This document shows, piece after piece, positions 1-8,250 of a DNA stretch of 40,828 bases. Each line of letters starts with the position of its first letter. Within the stretch, counting starts at the first letter, position 1. The DNA lies in the NCBI RefSeq assembly GCF_003113895.1, contig NZ_BDUD01000006.1:1-40828 (forward strand), written 5' to 3'. Position numbers and translations under genes: made by a program. Below the pieces are notes generated by a model. The model was given only the letters and a program-made list of their open reading frames with translations. It searched no databases and was not told where the DNA came from. Source of the stretch: Nostoc commune NIES-4072. Its GTDB lineage: Bacteria; Cyanobacteriota; Cyanobacteriia; Cyanobacteriales; Nostocaceae.

Positions 1-217
1 AACTGGAGGATTGATACCCCCCCTTTTTCACGGGGTTGCCAACCACGGTCAAACAGTTCGACAATCAATGGTTTTCTTTGTGAATCCCTCACCAACGCAG
101 CCTTTGAGCGCATGGTACCGTACACCCTTAAATGAAGGTATCAGCATCCACGATGTGATCGACTATATGTCCGGTCAGTATGGTCAACCGAAAATCTCCC
201 AAACGTTCATGTTTTAA
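1..217 (+). CDS. 2OG-Fe(II) oxygenase, C-terminal part (continues the gene at 40122)
   Basis: This is the 3' end of a non-haem iron, 2-oxoglutarate-dependent oxygenase of the isopenicillin N synthase-like superfamily. The open frame enters from the window edge at base 2 without a start codon. It carries the distal iron-binding His (in LFHGVANH) and, ten residues on, RQS, the Arg-x-Ser pair that binds the 2-oxoglutarate carboxylate. It ends at TAA 215-217. Bases 40827-40828 plus base 1 make a Leu codon that joins this frame to the gene starting at 40122, giving 307 residues. The substrate is unknown. The position at the end of the aaRS-like/decarboxylase genes suggests hydroxylation or desaturation of an amino-acid-derived or peptide substrate, which is inference. 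Confidence 0.8.
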   Translation, partial: TGGLIPPLFHGVANHGQTVRQSMVFFVNPSPTQPLSAWYRTPLNEGISIHDVIDYMSGQYGQPKISQTFMF

Positions 218-523
218 TGCTGTTTGTCAAAGCTAACTATAGCCCTATTTTGTCACTCTAGGCAGAGAAAAAATAGAAATCAGGGTGAGTCAGGAATATA
301 AAAATTCAGTAGACCGAAAAGTTTTCCAGAAGCCTTACCAGTCCTTGATTTCTGCTTGGGAATACAATCCGCCGAAATTAGCTTGTAATCTACCTTTCAA
401 GAACTTTTCTTCTGGGTGGACTTCAGAGCGATCGCAACTGGTAGGGAAAGACAGCAGGGTTATATCTAACTTTGTCATGCCGTATTTAGCCTCAAACCTT
501 AAAAATTTTTCTAAAATTTAGGG
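218..523. other. Intergenic stretch with one doubtful 78-codon frame
   Basis: Between the oxygenase stop and the first inverted repeat there is one open frame (285-521, GTG start). I do not recognise its product, and it has no clear ribosome binding site. It ends three bases before the inverted repeat at 524, so it could be the remnant of a gene truncated by that insertion. I do not call it a gene. Confidence 0.3.
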
Positions 524-585
524 CGTGTTTTAAAAGTTGATAAAATGGTTGAAAATACTAAAGATTAGTGAGTTTAGCATTCACC

Positions 586-1782
586 TATAGGATTCCTATT
601 TGATTTTTGAACAAAACTACGAGATAATACGGGCGAATGCATAAGTTTAATAGGAAACAATGCTTAGTCAGCATTTAGAAACTGCGAGACTCGCAGCCCA
701 AGCATCGCGGCAACAGTCAACAGAGAAAACTGCACTTGATGCGATCGCGCTCACTACAAGATTTTATAGATATGCGTCCAGATGCACGTGAGGTTAGGAA
801 AGCGTTGGCAGTCAAGTTGGTTTATCAAGGCTACTTGTATGATGAAATTCAAACAATTCTAGATGCATCGCGAGGAGCAATAACGGGTTGGAAACAAGCT
901 TATGAGCAAGATGGAATTGATGGATTGCGACTGAATTACAAAGGATGTTGAGTTACCTGAGTCAGAGACAACGAGAAGAAGTATTGAGTTGGCTGCAAAC
1001 TCTCGTACTGTTGGGAGCTTGGGGAACTAGAGTATAAACTAGCCTTCGATTATGACGTAGTTTATGAGTCAAAACAAAGTTACTACGACCTGTTCGACGC
1101 AGGTTCGATAAGTTGGAAGAAAACCACAAAGCTAAATCCCAAAGCTAATCCAGATGCTGTTGCAGAAAAAAAAAGAGATTGAAACATTGTTGGCAAACCA
1201 CCGCGTTGAAATCGAGACAGGAAAGTTGAGAGTATTCCTGATTGATGAGTGTCATTTAATGTGGGGAGATGCCATTGGCTATGTGTGGGGGAAAACTGAC
1301 CAAGAAATAACAGTTCCAGTCGTAAATGAGTGAGAAAAACAGACATATTACGGGGCTGTTGACTATCTCGAAGGACAATTACTGCTGAAAGCTTATCACA
1401 AGGGCAACTCAGAAAATACTATTGATTACCTTCAATATCTGCTAGATGACTCTCCTGACCAGCAATTGCTAATTTTGTGGGATGGCGCTACTTATCACCG
1501 CTCCAAAGACATTCGAGCTTTCTTGGAAGAGGTTAATCAGAATTTACCATCTGATGAATGGAAAATACACTGCGAACGCTAAAGCGCCTAATTCTCCTGA
1601 ACAAAATCCGATCGAGGATATTTGGTTACAAGCCAAAACATGGGTTCGACGTTTTTGTGCGTTGATACCAACATACTCGCATTTGAAGTGGATGTTTGAG
1701 TGGTTTATTCGACACACTACTTTTGATTTTGCCACTCTTCAGATGTACGGAGCTTGTTCAAAACTCAAATAGGATTCCTATA
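586..1782 (+). mobile_element. IS630-family insertion sequence, degenerate
   Basis: The element has imperfect terminal inverted repeats. The left tip reads TATAGGATTCCTATTTGA and the right tip, read inward from 1782, reads TATAGGAATCCTATTTGA. Both start with TA, the target dinucleotide of IS630/Tc1-mariner elements. Inside lies one broken transposase gene (736-1772) whose stop codon overlaps the right repeat. A deletion derivative carrying the same two ends lies at 36249-36429. The element is about 1.2 kb, normal for the family. Confidence 0.85.
736..1772 (+). pseudogene. IS630-family transposase pseudogene
   Basis: Pieces in three frames add up to a complete IS630-type DDE transposase. An N-terminal helix-turn-helix segment ends in DGIDGLRLNYKG. 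The core pieces carry the first catalytic Asp (VFLIDECH), the second (LILWDGATYH) and the final Glu (EQNPIEDIW). The gene is broken by a frameshift near 950, another near 1000, one at the A-run around 1168, an in-frame TGA near 1330 (VVNE*EKQ) and a frameshift near 1570. No functional transposase can be made. The closest intact relatives should be other cyanobacterial IS630 elements. Confidence 0.88.
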
Positions 1783-2075
1783 TCATTCTTTGGCTATAGT
1801 TTTAAAACACGCCCTAGTTATTAGAACTTTGCAAATTTCTGCTTGATGCCAGAATAAAACGTTCATTACTACTCAAGCAGCACACTTGTGAACTCGCTTT
1901 TCGTAGCATCGATGTTCGTATGCAAAAAACTCTGAAACATAGTTTTTGTCCGTCATTGATCCAGCCGAAATAACATCGGTAACAGTACCTCAGAACAGAG
2001 GGTAAGGATTTGTCAGTCAATCAGGTGTAAGCCCTGTCCAGTTCAAATTAAGACCAGTTATTTAAGGAAAGATAA

Positions 2076-2519
2076 ATGTCTAGTATAATTCCACAAACTC
2101 AACAGCGCAAGGTGATAAAAGCTAGCGGGCTAAAAACGGTAATCAGTGGCTCTTATAGGAAGCACTTGCGGGAAATATCCCTCTTGAAGGACTTTCTAAT
2201 AACTGAAGGTATTGAAGTTCTTGCACCTGTAAGTTGCACTGCTATAAACGTTGATGATGAATTCATCATTCTTGATAGCGATCCTCTAAAAGATCCAAGG
2301 ATTCTTCAAGATTCAATTTTTGGAAAAATGCGGCAATCTTCCTTCCACGTAATATTGAATAAAAATGGCTATTTAGGGAATGCAGCCGTACTTGAACTTG
2401 GATACGCTATAGCGCTTGGACTCCAAATTTTAACGTTAGAAGAGGTAATAGATCCCAATATCTCTGTTTATTGTCGAAGGTTTATTCAAGTTTTTCCAAA
2501 TTGGAGAGGATTTGAATAA
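2076..2519 (+). CDS. Nucleoside 2-deoxyribosyltransferase-like protein
   Basis: The 147-residue protein has the flavodoxin-like layout of the nucleoside 2-deoxyribosyltransferase/TIR-like fold. It has an N-terminal strand and loop (VISGSYRKH), an acidic middle segment, and the C-terminal signature SSFHVILNKNGYLGNAAVLELGYAIALG, where the Asn-Gly loop and ELGYA helix match the family pattern. Known members cleave or exchange N-glycosidic bonds of deoxynucleosides, and relatives act on nucleotides or NAD-like molecules. AAGGAA lies 7 bases before the ATG. It starts an AT-rich group with the Ppx/GppA-like and MFS genes on the same strand, which suggests a nucleotide or phosphate theme. The actual substrate is unknown. 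Confidence 0.65.
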   Translation: MSSIIPQTQQRKVIKASGLKTVISGSYRKHLREISLLKDFLITEGIEVLAPVSCTAINVDDEFIILDSDPLKDPRILQDSIFGKMRQSSFHVILNKNGYLGNAAVLELGYAIALGLQILTLEEVIDPNISVYCRRFIQVFPNWRGFE

Positions 2520-2716
2520 GCTGATATAGTTACTCAATAAAAGCTTTTAAAATCTACCTAGATGCCCCCAATTTGGGCAGGTTTAACATTAATTTCTAGG
2601 AAAAACTACCTAGGAGATTATAAAACTTGCCCTGTTCACATTTAACTAAAGATTTCTTAGTTAATTAAACATGCTGCAAAGCTATAACAGAAGTATTGCG
2701 GAGAGGAGGATAAGAT

Positions 2717-3547
2717 ATGCAACTTAAAAATTTAATTCTGGATTTAGGTAGTAGAACAGCAAAGCTCTATATACTTGATAATGAAGTTAAAAACATTAAC
2801 AATGTTAATTGGGAAGTAATAGAGGGAAAAAGTTCAAAAGAAAGCATTAATAATTCCTTAATAGAACTACTCAAGCCTATCAATTTTAATGAAATACATA
2901 GGATTCATGCCGTTGGTACTGAAGCTATGCGACGTGATAAAAAATTAGAAAATATAGTGTCTTCGGTTTGTCACTCTCTTGGTATTTTGTACACAACTAT
3001 CAGCCAAGAATATGAAGCTCAACTGATCAAAGAAGCAGCACGCAAAGCAAATATTACAGATAAATATGACATAATTAATGTTGGTGGTGGCAGCATACAG
3101 ATTATTCTGAAAGAAGCTTCTAAAGCTGTTCTTTTAAATTTTGGGATTAGTGATCTCAATGATAGATTTTACTTATTAGAAGCAGTAGGACACCGAAAAA
3201 TAGAGGAATGTATTGCGTGGATTAAGAAGCATTTACCCGAAACTACTGCTTTGTTTGGCTACACTGGAGGAGAAGCGACTTACCTAAAGCATTTTGGAGT
3301 TCCTTTACAAGCAGATCATACTTGCCTAAAAACTGATTTTTATGATTTTGCTGAGAGGATCTCTAATTTTGATCTTCAATCTTTAGAAAGAGTATCGCCC
3401 TTTGGATCTAAATGGATGCGAGGAGCGGTCGCATCTAACTGTGTTGTACTTGCTTGTTTAGAAAAGGCACAGACCAATTATTTCCTCCCTAGTGATTTGA
3501 ATATTTCCCACGGTTTAATTGAGGTGATTGAATTAAATGTTCAGTAG
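2717..3547 (+). CDS. Ppx/GppA-type phosphatase-like protein, short form
   Basis: The N-terminus (NLILDLGSRTAKLYIL) is the phosphate-1 motif of the actin-like ASKHA fold. It is followed by AVGTEAMRR, ISQEYEAQLI with the family's Glu, and the phosphate-2 motif INVGGGSIQI. This is the exopolyphosphatase/guanosine pentaphosphate phosphohydrolase family. At 276 residues it corresponds to the short, two-domain form without the C-terminal HD-like extension. GAGGAGG precedes the ATG by seven bases. The 3' end overlaps the MFS gene by 11 bases, so the two are very probably co-translated. It may hydrolyse a phosphorylated nucleotide or polyphosphate; this is not shown. Confidence 0.75.
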   Translation: MQLKNLILDLGSRTAKLYILDNEVKNINNVNWEVIEGKSSKESINNSLIELLKPINFNEIHRIHAVGTEAMRRDKKLENIVSSVCHSLGILYTTISQEYEAQLIKEAARKANITDKYDIINVGGGSIQIILKEASKAVLLNFGISDLNDRFYLLEAVGHRKIEECIAWIKKHLPETTALFGYTGGEATYLKHFGVPLQADHTCLKTDFYDFAERISNFDLQSLERVSPFGSKWMRGAVASNCVVLACLEKAQTNYFLPSDLNISHGLIEVIELNVQ

Positions 3548-4571
3548 CACTCATAAAATTTACCTGCTCAAATTCCTACTTTGCTCAAATATCTACCTAA
3601 TAACATTTTTTAAGCTACTTCTAGATAATGGTCTCAGCAGTAACGAAATTGTTAATGCAATTTCATTTGGAACAATCTGTATGCTTGTAGGTGATATTTT
3701 CAGCAGCTTATTTGCTGATTTTTTTGGTCCAAAAAAAATAATCCTTACTGCTGCACTTCTACAGGCATTATCAGTTTATCTTCTTCCTGAGTGTTCAAGT
3801 TTTGAGCAACTGCTCGTTATAGAGTTTATTGTTGGAATATCATTTCCAACAATCTATGGTAGTGATTCTAAATGGTTAAAGCATATTTGTTCAAAAGATA
3901 AATATTCTGAAAATAAAAATCAGTTCGTCTTTTGGCTTAGTCAGTTCGCAAGTGCCCTAATAGGCTGTCTTTTACTTGAATATCCAGCTATCACCTGCTA
4001 TTTAAGTATGTGTTTATATTTAATTGGCTTCTTCATTTGTTTACAACTACCAGATATTCCTAGTAATTTAGCTACTAAATATTATTTGAATTTAAAATTA
4101 ATAGTTGAATGGATTTTCAAAGGTGATAAATTAAACACTATTTTATTTTATGGTTTTATAATGGGTATATTAAATTCTTTTTCTTGGTTATTGCAGTATC
4201 ACGCTGCCAAAGATTACGCAAAAGTTCCGATAGTTTTTGCTATTATTCAAGTGATTGGAGCAGGGCTTTCTCTAACAGGCAGCTTACTTTCAAAAAAGCA
4301 AATAAATCGTAGTTACTTGTTACACATGGTATATGGAGTCATGGGCCTTTATCTTTACTACACTTTTAGCAGTACCATCCTCGTACTCTGGCTCTCCATA
4401 GGTCTAGGACTTCTACTGCGTGGAATGATCAGCGTTATAGCACGTAACAGTCTTTTGAGCAATTGCCATGCCCAACAACCAATAGCTTCACTAGTATTTA
4501 CGTTAACTGGAACAGCAAGAATTGTCCAAGCAATTATTTTGTATATAATTAGTTTTTTGTTTCTTAATTAG
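3537..4571 (+). CDS. MFS transporter
   Basis: A hydrophobic protein of 344 residues with about ten predicted membrane helices. After helix two comes the segment ADFFGPKKIIL, in the position of the conserved major-facilitator loop 2-3 motif (G-x-x-x-D-x-x-G-x-R/K). It is shorter than the usual roughly 400 residues, with brief N and C ends. It starts inside the preceding Ppx/GppA-like gene (ATG 3537, 11-base overlap), which indicates tight coupling. It probably moves a small solute handled by the two upstream enzymes, either as an exporter or an importer; the direction cannot be read from sequence. Confidence 0.75.
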   Translation: MFSSTHKIYLLKFLLCSNIYLITFFKLLLDNGLSSNEIVNAISFGTICMLVGDIFSSLFADFFGPKKIILTAALLQALSVYLLPECSSFEQLLVIEFIVGISFPTIYGSDSKWLKHICSKDKYSENKNQFVFWLSQFASALIGCLLLEYPAITCYLSMCLYLIGFFICLQLPDIPSNLATKYYLNLKLIVEWIFKGDKLNTILFYGFIMGILNSFSWLLQYHAAKDYAKVPIVFAIIQVIGAGLSLTGSLLSKKQINRSYLLHMVYGVMGLYLYYTFSSTILVLWLSIGLGLLLRGMISVIARNSLLSNCHAQQPIASLVFTLTGTARIVQAIILYIISFLFLN

Positions 4572-4869
4572 CTAGATCACAATACAGTTAAGTTAAAGTG
4601 AATAGCTTTACCAAGGATACGGAAAGTAGGAACGAAAATTAATTATTGGGAGTGGTAAATATGTATTTATAATAAAATTAGGTGATACAACAATAATTAT
4701 AATGATTAATAAAATACCAGATAGCACCTATATGCTTATCTAACTTTTTATAAAAGGATAAATTGATTTAAAATATTTATAATTTTTCGGTATTTTAATT
4801 ATTAAGATAAATATAGTTAAAAATTTGAACAGCTAAAAATAAATAATATAAGTTACTAAATCTCCATTA

Positions 4870-5171
4870 GGGGTTTTTTGTACAAACCCTCGAAAAGGGG
4901 GATTAAGGAATTTAATCTTGAATGGTGCTTTACCTTAAAAGAAAGCGCAAACCTTCATAGAGCTATAGGTTTGGGAGAGTATCATTAGTCCTTAGAGGAT
5001 CTAAGAATTGTATTTTGAGACATAAAAAGAGACACAATACAGGAGTGAATCAAAAAGTATAGTTTCTGAGACACATTGGGGGAAAAGCTTTGCTGACAAG
5101 GATTTGAAGGTAATAATGCCAAACCTCGTTTTTGCTATTCCCCCTTTTCGAGGGGACGTACAAAAAACCCC
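4870..5171. mobile_element. Inverted-repeat miniature element, possibly Tn3-type
   Basis: The 687-base gap 4572-5258 has no gene I would defend. It holds a roughly 300-bp element bounded by inverted arms at 4870-4907 and 5134-5171. Both arms begin GGGGTTTTTTGTAC and share CCTCGAAAAGGGGGA. The left arm is 38 bases if read from GGGG to TTAAG, which is the length and end pattern of Tn3-family terminal repeats. I see no matching 5-bp target duplication, so the family assignment is tentative. The rest of the gap (4572-4869) is AT-rich and featureless. Confidence 0.5.
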
Positions 5172-5258
5172 ATCCTGAACGATGCCAAATGCCAACTTGA
5201 GTGGAAGTGACAATGACTAAATAAATATGTCAAATTTGGCTTTTTCCAACTAAAAGTT

Positions 5259-6245
5259 TCACTTATTCTGCCTACTGTAAGGCACATTCAGCAAATCAAT
5301 CGCCCGTTTCTGAGCCGCTTCCCCACGCCTGTCATACTTACTTGTAGTACTTGGCGACGCATGACCTGCTAATTTCGCTATCGTGACGATATCTGCCCCC
5401 GCATCCAATAAATTACCGATAAAAGTTCTTCTAAAATCATGGGGTGTAAACGCATCCACATCTGCTTTTTCCCCCCGTCGCTGCAATGCTCGCAATACCC
5501 CCTGCTCGCTCATCCGTCTCGGTATGATTTTCTTTGCCTTATTTAAGGGATAAAAAAGCGGCCCTGGTACTTTACCCCGAATCAGCAGCCAATCTTGAAC
5601 AGCTTGCACACCAGCTTCAGGTAAATACACAATTCTTTCCCGTCTTCCCTTCGCTTCACGTATTGTTAGTGACCGACTACGCAGCTTAAGATCACTCAAA
5701 TCAAGGTAAGTAACCTCACTGCGACGCAACCCTACCGTCAAAACTGCCAACAGTGCGGCATCCCTCCGGCCCAATGTTGAGTCATCTTGAATACAATCTG
5801 ACCATAGTGCAGAGATTTCTGCTTCATCGATTTCTCGCCCTTTCAGCAAACTCTTACCACGCACGGACTCAATATCAGCCGCTCGTCCATACTCATCCGT
5901 GGACATTAACCCTAACCGCCATGCTTCCTTGAGCGTCCGCCGTAATGCACATAGCATTTTGTTCGCCATCGCCGGACTGTATTTTTCCATCAGCACCGAC
6001 CTAACTGCTGCGGTGTGCTGATAGCGCAACTTTGACCAGTCTAAAGTACTTGCATCACAAGTTTCATTGGTCAGCAATCGGGCGATCGCATTCAACGCCT
6101 CTCGCATTGTGCGCCGCGAACCAGACCCAAGACTGTTAAGGTAAACTTCAGCTGGGTGTAAAGTTAGCGGAACTGGTTCAGTTAACGCCAGCGATTCTGG
6201 GTTGAAGTTAAAATTGGCGATCGCACGGGTATTCACGGCAGTCAA
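5259..6245 (-). CDS. Tyrosine recombinase / integrase (XerC/D-like)
   Basis: The 328-residue protein has an N-terminal SAM-like core-binding region (about residues 25-120, ending KYSPAMANKMLCALRRTLKEA) and a C-terminal catalytic domain. Catalytic residues are visible in order: Arg in GLRRSEVTYL, Lys in IREAKGRRERI, His-x-x-Arg in PHDFRRTF, His in LAGHASPSTT, and the Tyr nucleophile in SKYDRRG. It is complete. Plasmid-borne enzymes of this type resolve plasmid dimers or integrate and excise DNA. A copy of its last codons lies in inverted orientation at 8618-8734, suggesting recombination or duplication around this gene. Transcription is divergent from the AT-rich region upstream of 5259 and convergent with nothing strong. 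Confidence 0.92.
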   Translation of the reverse strand: MTAVNTRAIANFNFNPESLALTEPVPLTLHPAEVYLNSLGSGSRRTMREALNAIARLLTNETCDASTLDWSKLRYQHTAAVRSVLMEKYSPAMANKMLCALRRTLKEAWRLGLMSTDEYGRAADIESVRGKSLLKGREIDEAEISALWSDCIQDDSTLGRRDAALLAVLTVGLRRSEVTYLDLSDLKLRSRSLTIREAKGRRERIVYLPEAGVQAVQDWLLIRGKVPGPLFYPLNKAKKIIPRRMSEQGVLRALQRRGEKADVDAFTPHDFRRTFIGNLLDAGADIVTIAKLAGHASPSTTSKYDRRGEAAQKRAIDLLNVPYSRQNK

Positions 6246-6421
6246 TCAAAAGCTTTAGAATCAATCCTCCCTCAATTCTGGCTTCCTGTATACCTCCCAG
6301 CCCTTAAGAATTGCGAGAATGTTTATTCTCTACACCTATTTGGGCTAAAAGTCCCTCTGTGCAGAGATTTGTGTCTGAACATTGTTAAACTTGCGCTGGG
6401 TGGATGCTATCGACCCTCAAG

Positions 6422-6844
6422 CTACTTTAGTTTCTTGGCCAAGTTAGCTAAACGAGTAATGCTAGAGCGAATATTACCTGCTTCTTTGCGACTCTTGAGC
6501 CGTTTTTTGGCTTCTTTTAGTACTTGTTTCATGACTGTATCTTTATCTTTGCAGGTAACATAAAAAGCTTCCAAGAGCGTTTCAACTGTTATTTTTTCTT
6601 GGTTGCATAGATCATCGAGTTCTTGCTTGATTGACAGATCCAAACGTATAGGTACTCTAGGCGCAATTTCCGGGAAGTTTTGTAGTTGCTCTTCTAATAA
6701 AGTGAGTTCTGAAACGGAGCTATCAGCAGTCGATGGCATATCAACATCGCTTGTAGGTGAATCCTGCTGTTGAGCTAACACATCTTCTCGTGGTGCAACT
6801 GTTGGTTGAGTAGCTCTATTTCTGATTTCGTCTAGGATATTCAT
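6422..6844 (-). CDS. Probable ParA-partner DNA-binding protein (small ParB-like)
   Basis: The 140-residue protein is encoded 24 bases downstream of parA on the same strand, the usual place for the centromere-binding partner. The first 60 residues are polar and probably disordered, with many Ser, Thr, Gln and Glu. A helical segment follows (VPIRLDLSIKQELDDLCNQ, then KITVETLLEAFYVTC), which resembles a ribbon-helix-helix strand plus helices. The C-terminus is very basic (KEAKKRLKSRKEAG). I do not recognise a named family. The role as partition partner is inferred from position, size and composition. Confidence 0.6.
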   Translation of the reverse strand: MNILDEIRNRATQPTVAPREDVLAQQQDSPTSDVDMPSTADSSVSELTLLEEQLQNFPEIAPRVPIRLDLSIKQELDDLCNQEKITVETLLEAFYVTCKDKDTVMKQVLKEAKKRLKSRKEAGNIRSSITRLANLAKKLK

Positions 6845-6868
6845 ATTTTCACCTAATAGTAAAATTTA

Positions 6869-7720
6869 TTACACTGGTTTTGATGGAATTAATTTGGCAT
6901 ATTCTTCTGGCAAAGCTGGCTTGAGTCGTTGAGCTAAGACGTGAATCGCATATTCCAGATTTGGCTGCCCCAAGTCTGTTGGCGCAACCCGTTGATTGAT
7001 GGCATTTTTGAATACATCCGATTCCAAAATATGCGGCAACATCAACTCTGACCCTACCAACTGGCGTATAGTATCGATACTTGTTTTAGTAGCGTTTGTT
7101 GGATGCCTTCCAGTCCAGCGTGCGCGAAACGGCACTACACCCAGTAGTTCACCGTAAGGTAGGGCTGTTTTAAATTCTTTAATTAATTCCATAGTCCGCA
7201 ACAGCGATTGCACTCCCTTGACATTTGACTCTGCTGGAATCACCCATCTATCGCCAGCACCCAAGGAAGTCTGCGCTAAATGTGAACGTTCTGGGGGTGG
7301 ATCTACAATTGCCACGCCGAAATTACTCACAATTGGTTGCAGGCGGTTCCTAAGAATAAACAGACTTAAGCCACTGGAGGCCAATTTATAGTTAGCACTC
7401 TCCAACCCATCATCGGAAGGAATTAAGAACAGATTGGTATTGTTAATGGTACGGTCGCCCAGTTTAACGTCAGGTACAGACGCAATGGCATCAAGAATTT
7501 TTGTTTTTTCTTCTGGTTGTGTCAGAACTTCCAGTAAGGTTGGGGTATCAGGCTGCACTTGTACCCCTAAGAAACTGGTCAAGCTAGATTGAGGGTCGCA
7601 ATCCACAAACAAAACGGGAATCCCTAAGCGACCCAAATACCTGCCCAGCATCAAGGCTACCGTAGACTTTCCCTGACCCCCAGCCAAGCCCAAGGAGACG
7701 ACTGTTGGCGGAATTGGCAT
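6869..7720 (-). CDS. parA: ParA-family partition ATPase
   Basis: A 283-residue deviant-Walker ATPase. The N-terminus VVSLGLAGGQGKSTVALMLG carries the Walker A loop in the form GGQGKST, where most ParA proteins have KGGVGKTT, so the signature lysine is replaced. It is followed by FVDCDPQSSLTSFLG (Walker A' Asp) and VAIVDPPPE (Walker B). It drives plasmid segregation on nucleoid DNA with a centromere-binding partner, probably the next gene (6422-6844). I chose ATG 7720 over the longer frame starting at 7759, because family N-termini begin a few residues before the Walker strand. The 34-bp palindrome just upstream is a likely autoregulatory operator or centromere. Confidence 0.88.
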   Translation of the reverse strand: MPIPPTVVSLGLAGGQGKSTVALMLGRYLGRLGIPVLFVDCDPQSSLTSFLGVQVQPDTPTLLEVLTQPEEKTKILDAIASVPDVKLGDRTINNTNLFLIPSDDGLESANYKLASSGLSLFILRNRLQPIVSNFGVAIVDPPPERSHLAQTSLGAGDRWVIPAESNVKGVQSLLRTMELIKEFKTALPYGELLGVVPFRARWTGRHPTNATKTSIDTIRQLVGSELMLPHILESDVFKNAINQRVAPTDLGQPNLEYAIHVLAQRLKPALPEEYAKLIPSKPV

Positions 7721-7740
7721 AAAACAATTACATAAAAATA

Positions 7741-7846
7741 CTAAAGTACAATGTAACAAATATACTAATATACTTTTGTAGAATTGTACTATAGTGCAAT
7801 TTTACTTTTGTACAAAAGTAAAATTGCATTTTAGTTAAAGTATAAT
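7741..7846. promoter_or_regulatory. 34-bp perfect palindrome with flanking half-sites: parS or parA operator candidate
   Basis: In the divergent region between parA and the gene at 7933, bases 7795-7828 form a perfect palindrome. Each 15-base arm reads TGCAATTTTACTTTT (or its complement) around a central GTAC. Related partial sites flank it: ACTAAAGTACAATG near 7740, ATACTTTTGTAGAATTGTAC near 7770-7789, and TTAAAGTATAATTC near 7835. Repeated symmetrical sites directly upstream of a ParA gene are typical of the partition operator or centromere. The palindrome is seen directly; its role is inferred. Confidence 0.65.
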
Positions 7847-7932
7847 TCTCCAGACCAAACAAACCAACCATAAACCCCAAGTGGTCTGGATGTGCAGTTC
7901 AATATAGATATTGCAGTGAAGCAGAACCAACC

Positions 7933-8250
7933 ATGACTGAAGCCAAGTCTACTCGTACAGTGCGGCGAGGAAGAATATTCCCCGAAATCCAGTGGTCATC
8001 AGAGAAGAAAGCTCAATGGAAAGCTGAAAAAGCAGAATTTAAGCAGCGTTGCGAACAAATCTTTCAAAAATTGCAGCCTTCTTTAATTAAGACTCACTAC
8101 AACTGGTATGTAGCAGTTGAACCAGAAAGCGGAGAATATTTTATTAACGAGGATGCATTAGCAGTTAGCCAGATGGCACATGAAAAATACCCGAACTTCC
8201 GGCTGCACGTTTTCCGCATAAATGAAACTGGGGTGTGCGGCACGATATGA
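7933..8250 (+). CDS. Conserved small protein of unknown function
   Basis: A 105-residue protein with a basic N-terminal half (RTVRRGRIF, then a Lys/Glu-rich helix, WSSEKKAQWKAEKAEFKQRC). The second half (YNWYVAVEPESGEYFIN, then AVSQMAHEKYPN) looks like a small alpha/beta unit. I cannot name a family. It is transcribed divergently from parA, and its stop codon overlaps the start of the retropepsin-like gene (ATGA at 8247-8250), so the two are almost certainly a coupled pair. Such pairs could act as a small addiction or housekeeping module, but nothing in the sequence demonstrates this. Confidence 0.65.
   Translation: MTEAKSTRTVRRGRIFPEIQWSSEKKAQWKAEKAEFKQRCEQIFQKLQPSLIKTHYNWYVAVEPESGEYFINEDALAVSQMAHEKYPNFRLHVFRINETGVCGTI

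Larger units (their letters stand above)
524..1815. repeat. Small inverted-repeat (MITE-like) element, split by an IS630 insertion
   Basis: AGGGCGTGTTTTAAAA at 524-539 is repeated as a perfect inverted copy at 1800-1815. Both copies are flanked by TA-containing sequence. With the inner insertion sequence (586-1782) removed, the outer element would be only about 95 bp. That is the size of a miniature inverted-repeat element and too small to code for a transposase. The nesting is visible directly. Which family mobilised the outer element is unknown, although the TA context fits IS630/Tc1-type ends. Confidence 0.6.

Noticed and set aside
285..521. A 78-codon open frame after the oxygenase
   Set aside because: GTG start without a ribosome binding site, no recognisable motif, ends next to an inverted repeat; could be a remnant, so not called as a gene.
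5001..5213. Minus-strand 70-codon frame between the MFS and integrase genes
   Set aside because: Runs through an inverted repeat arm, no start signal, no motif.
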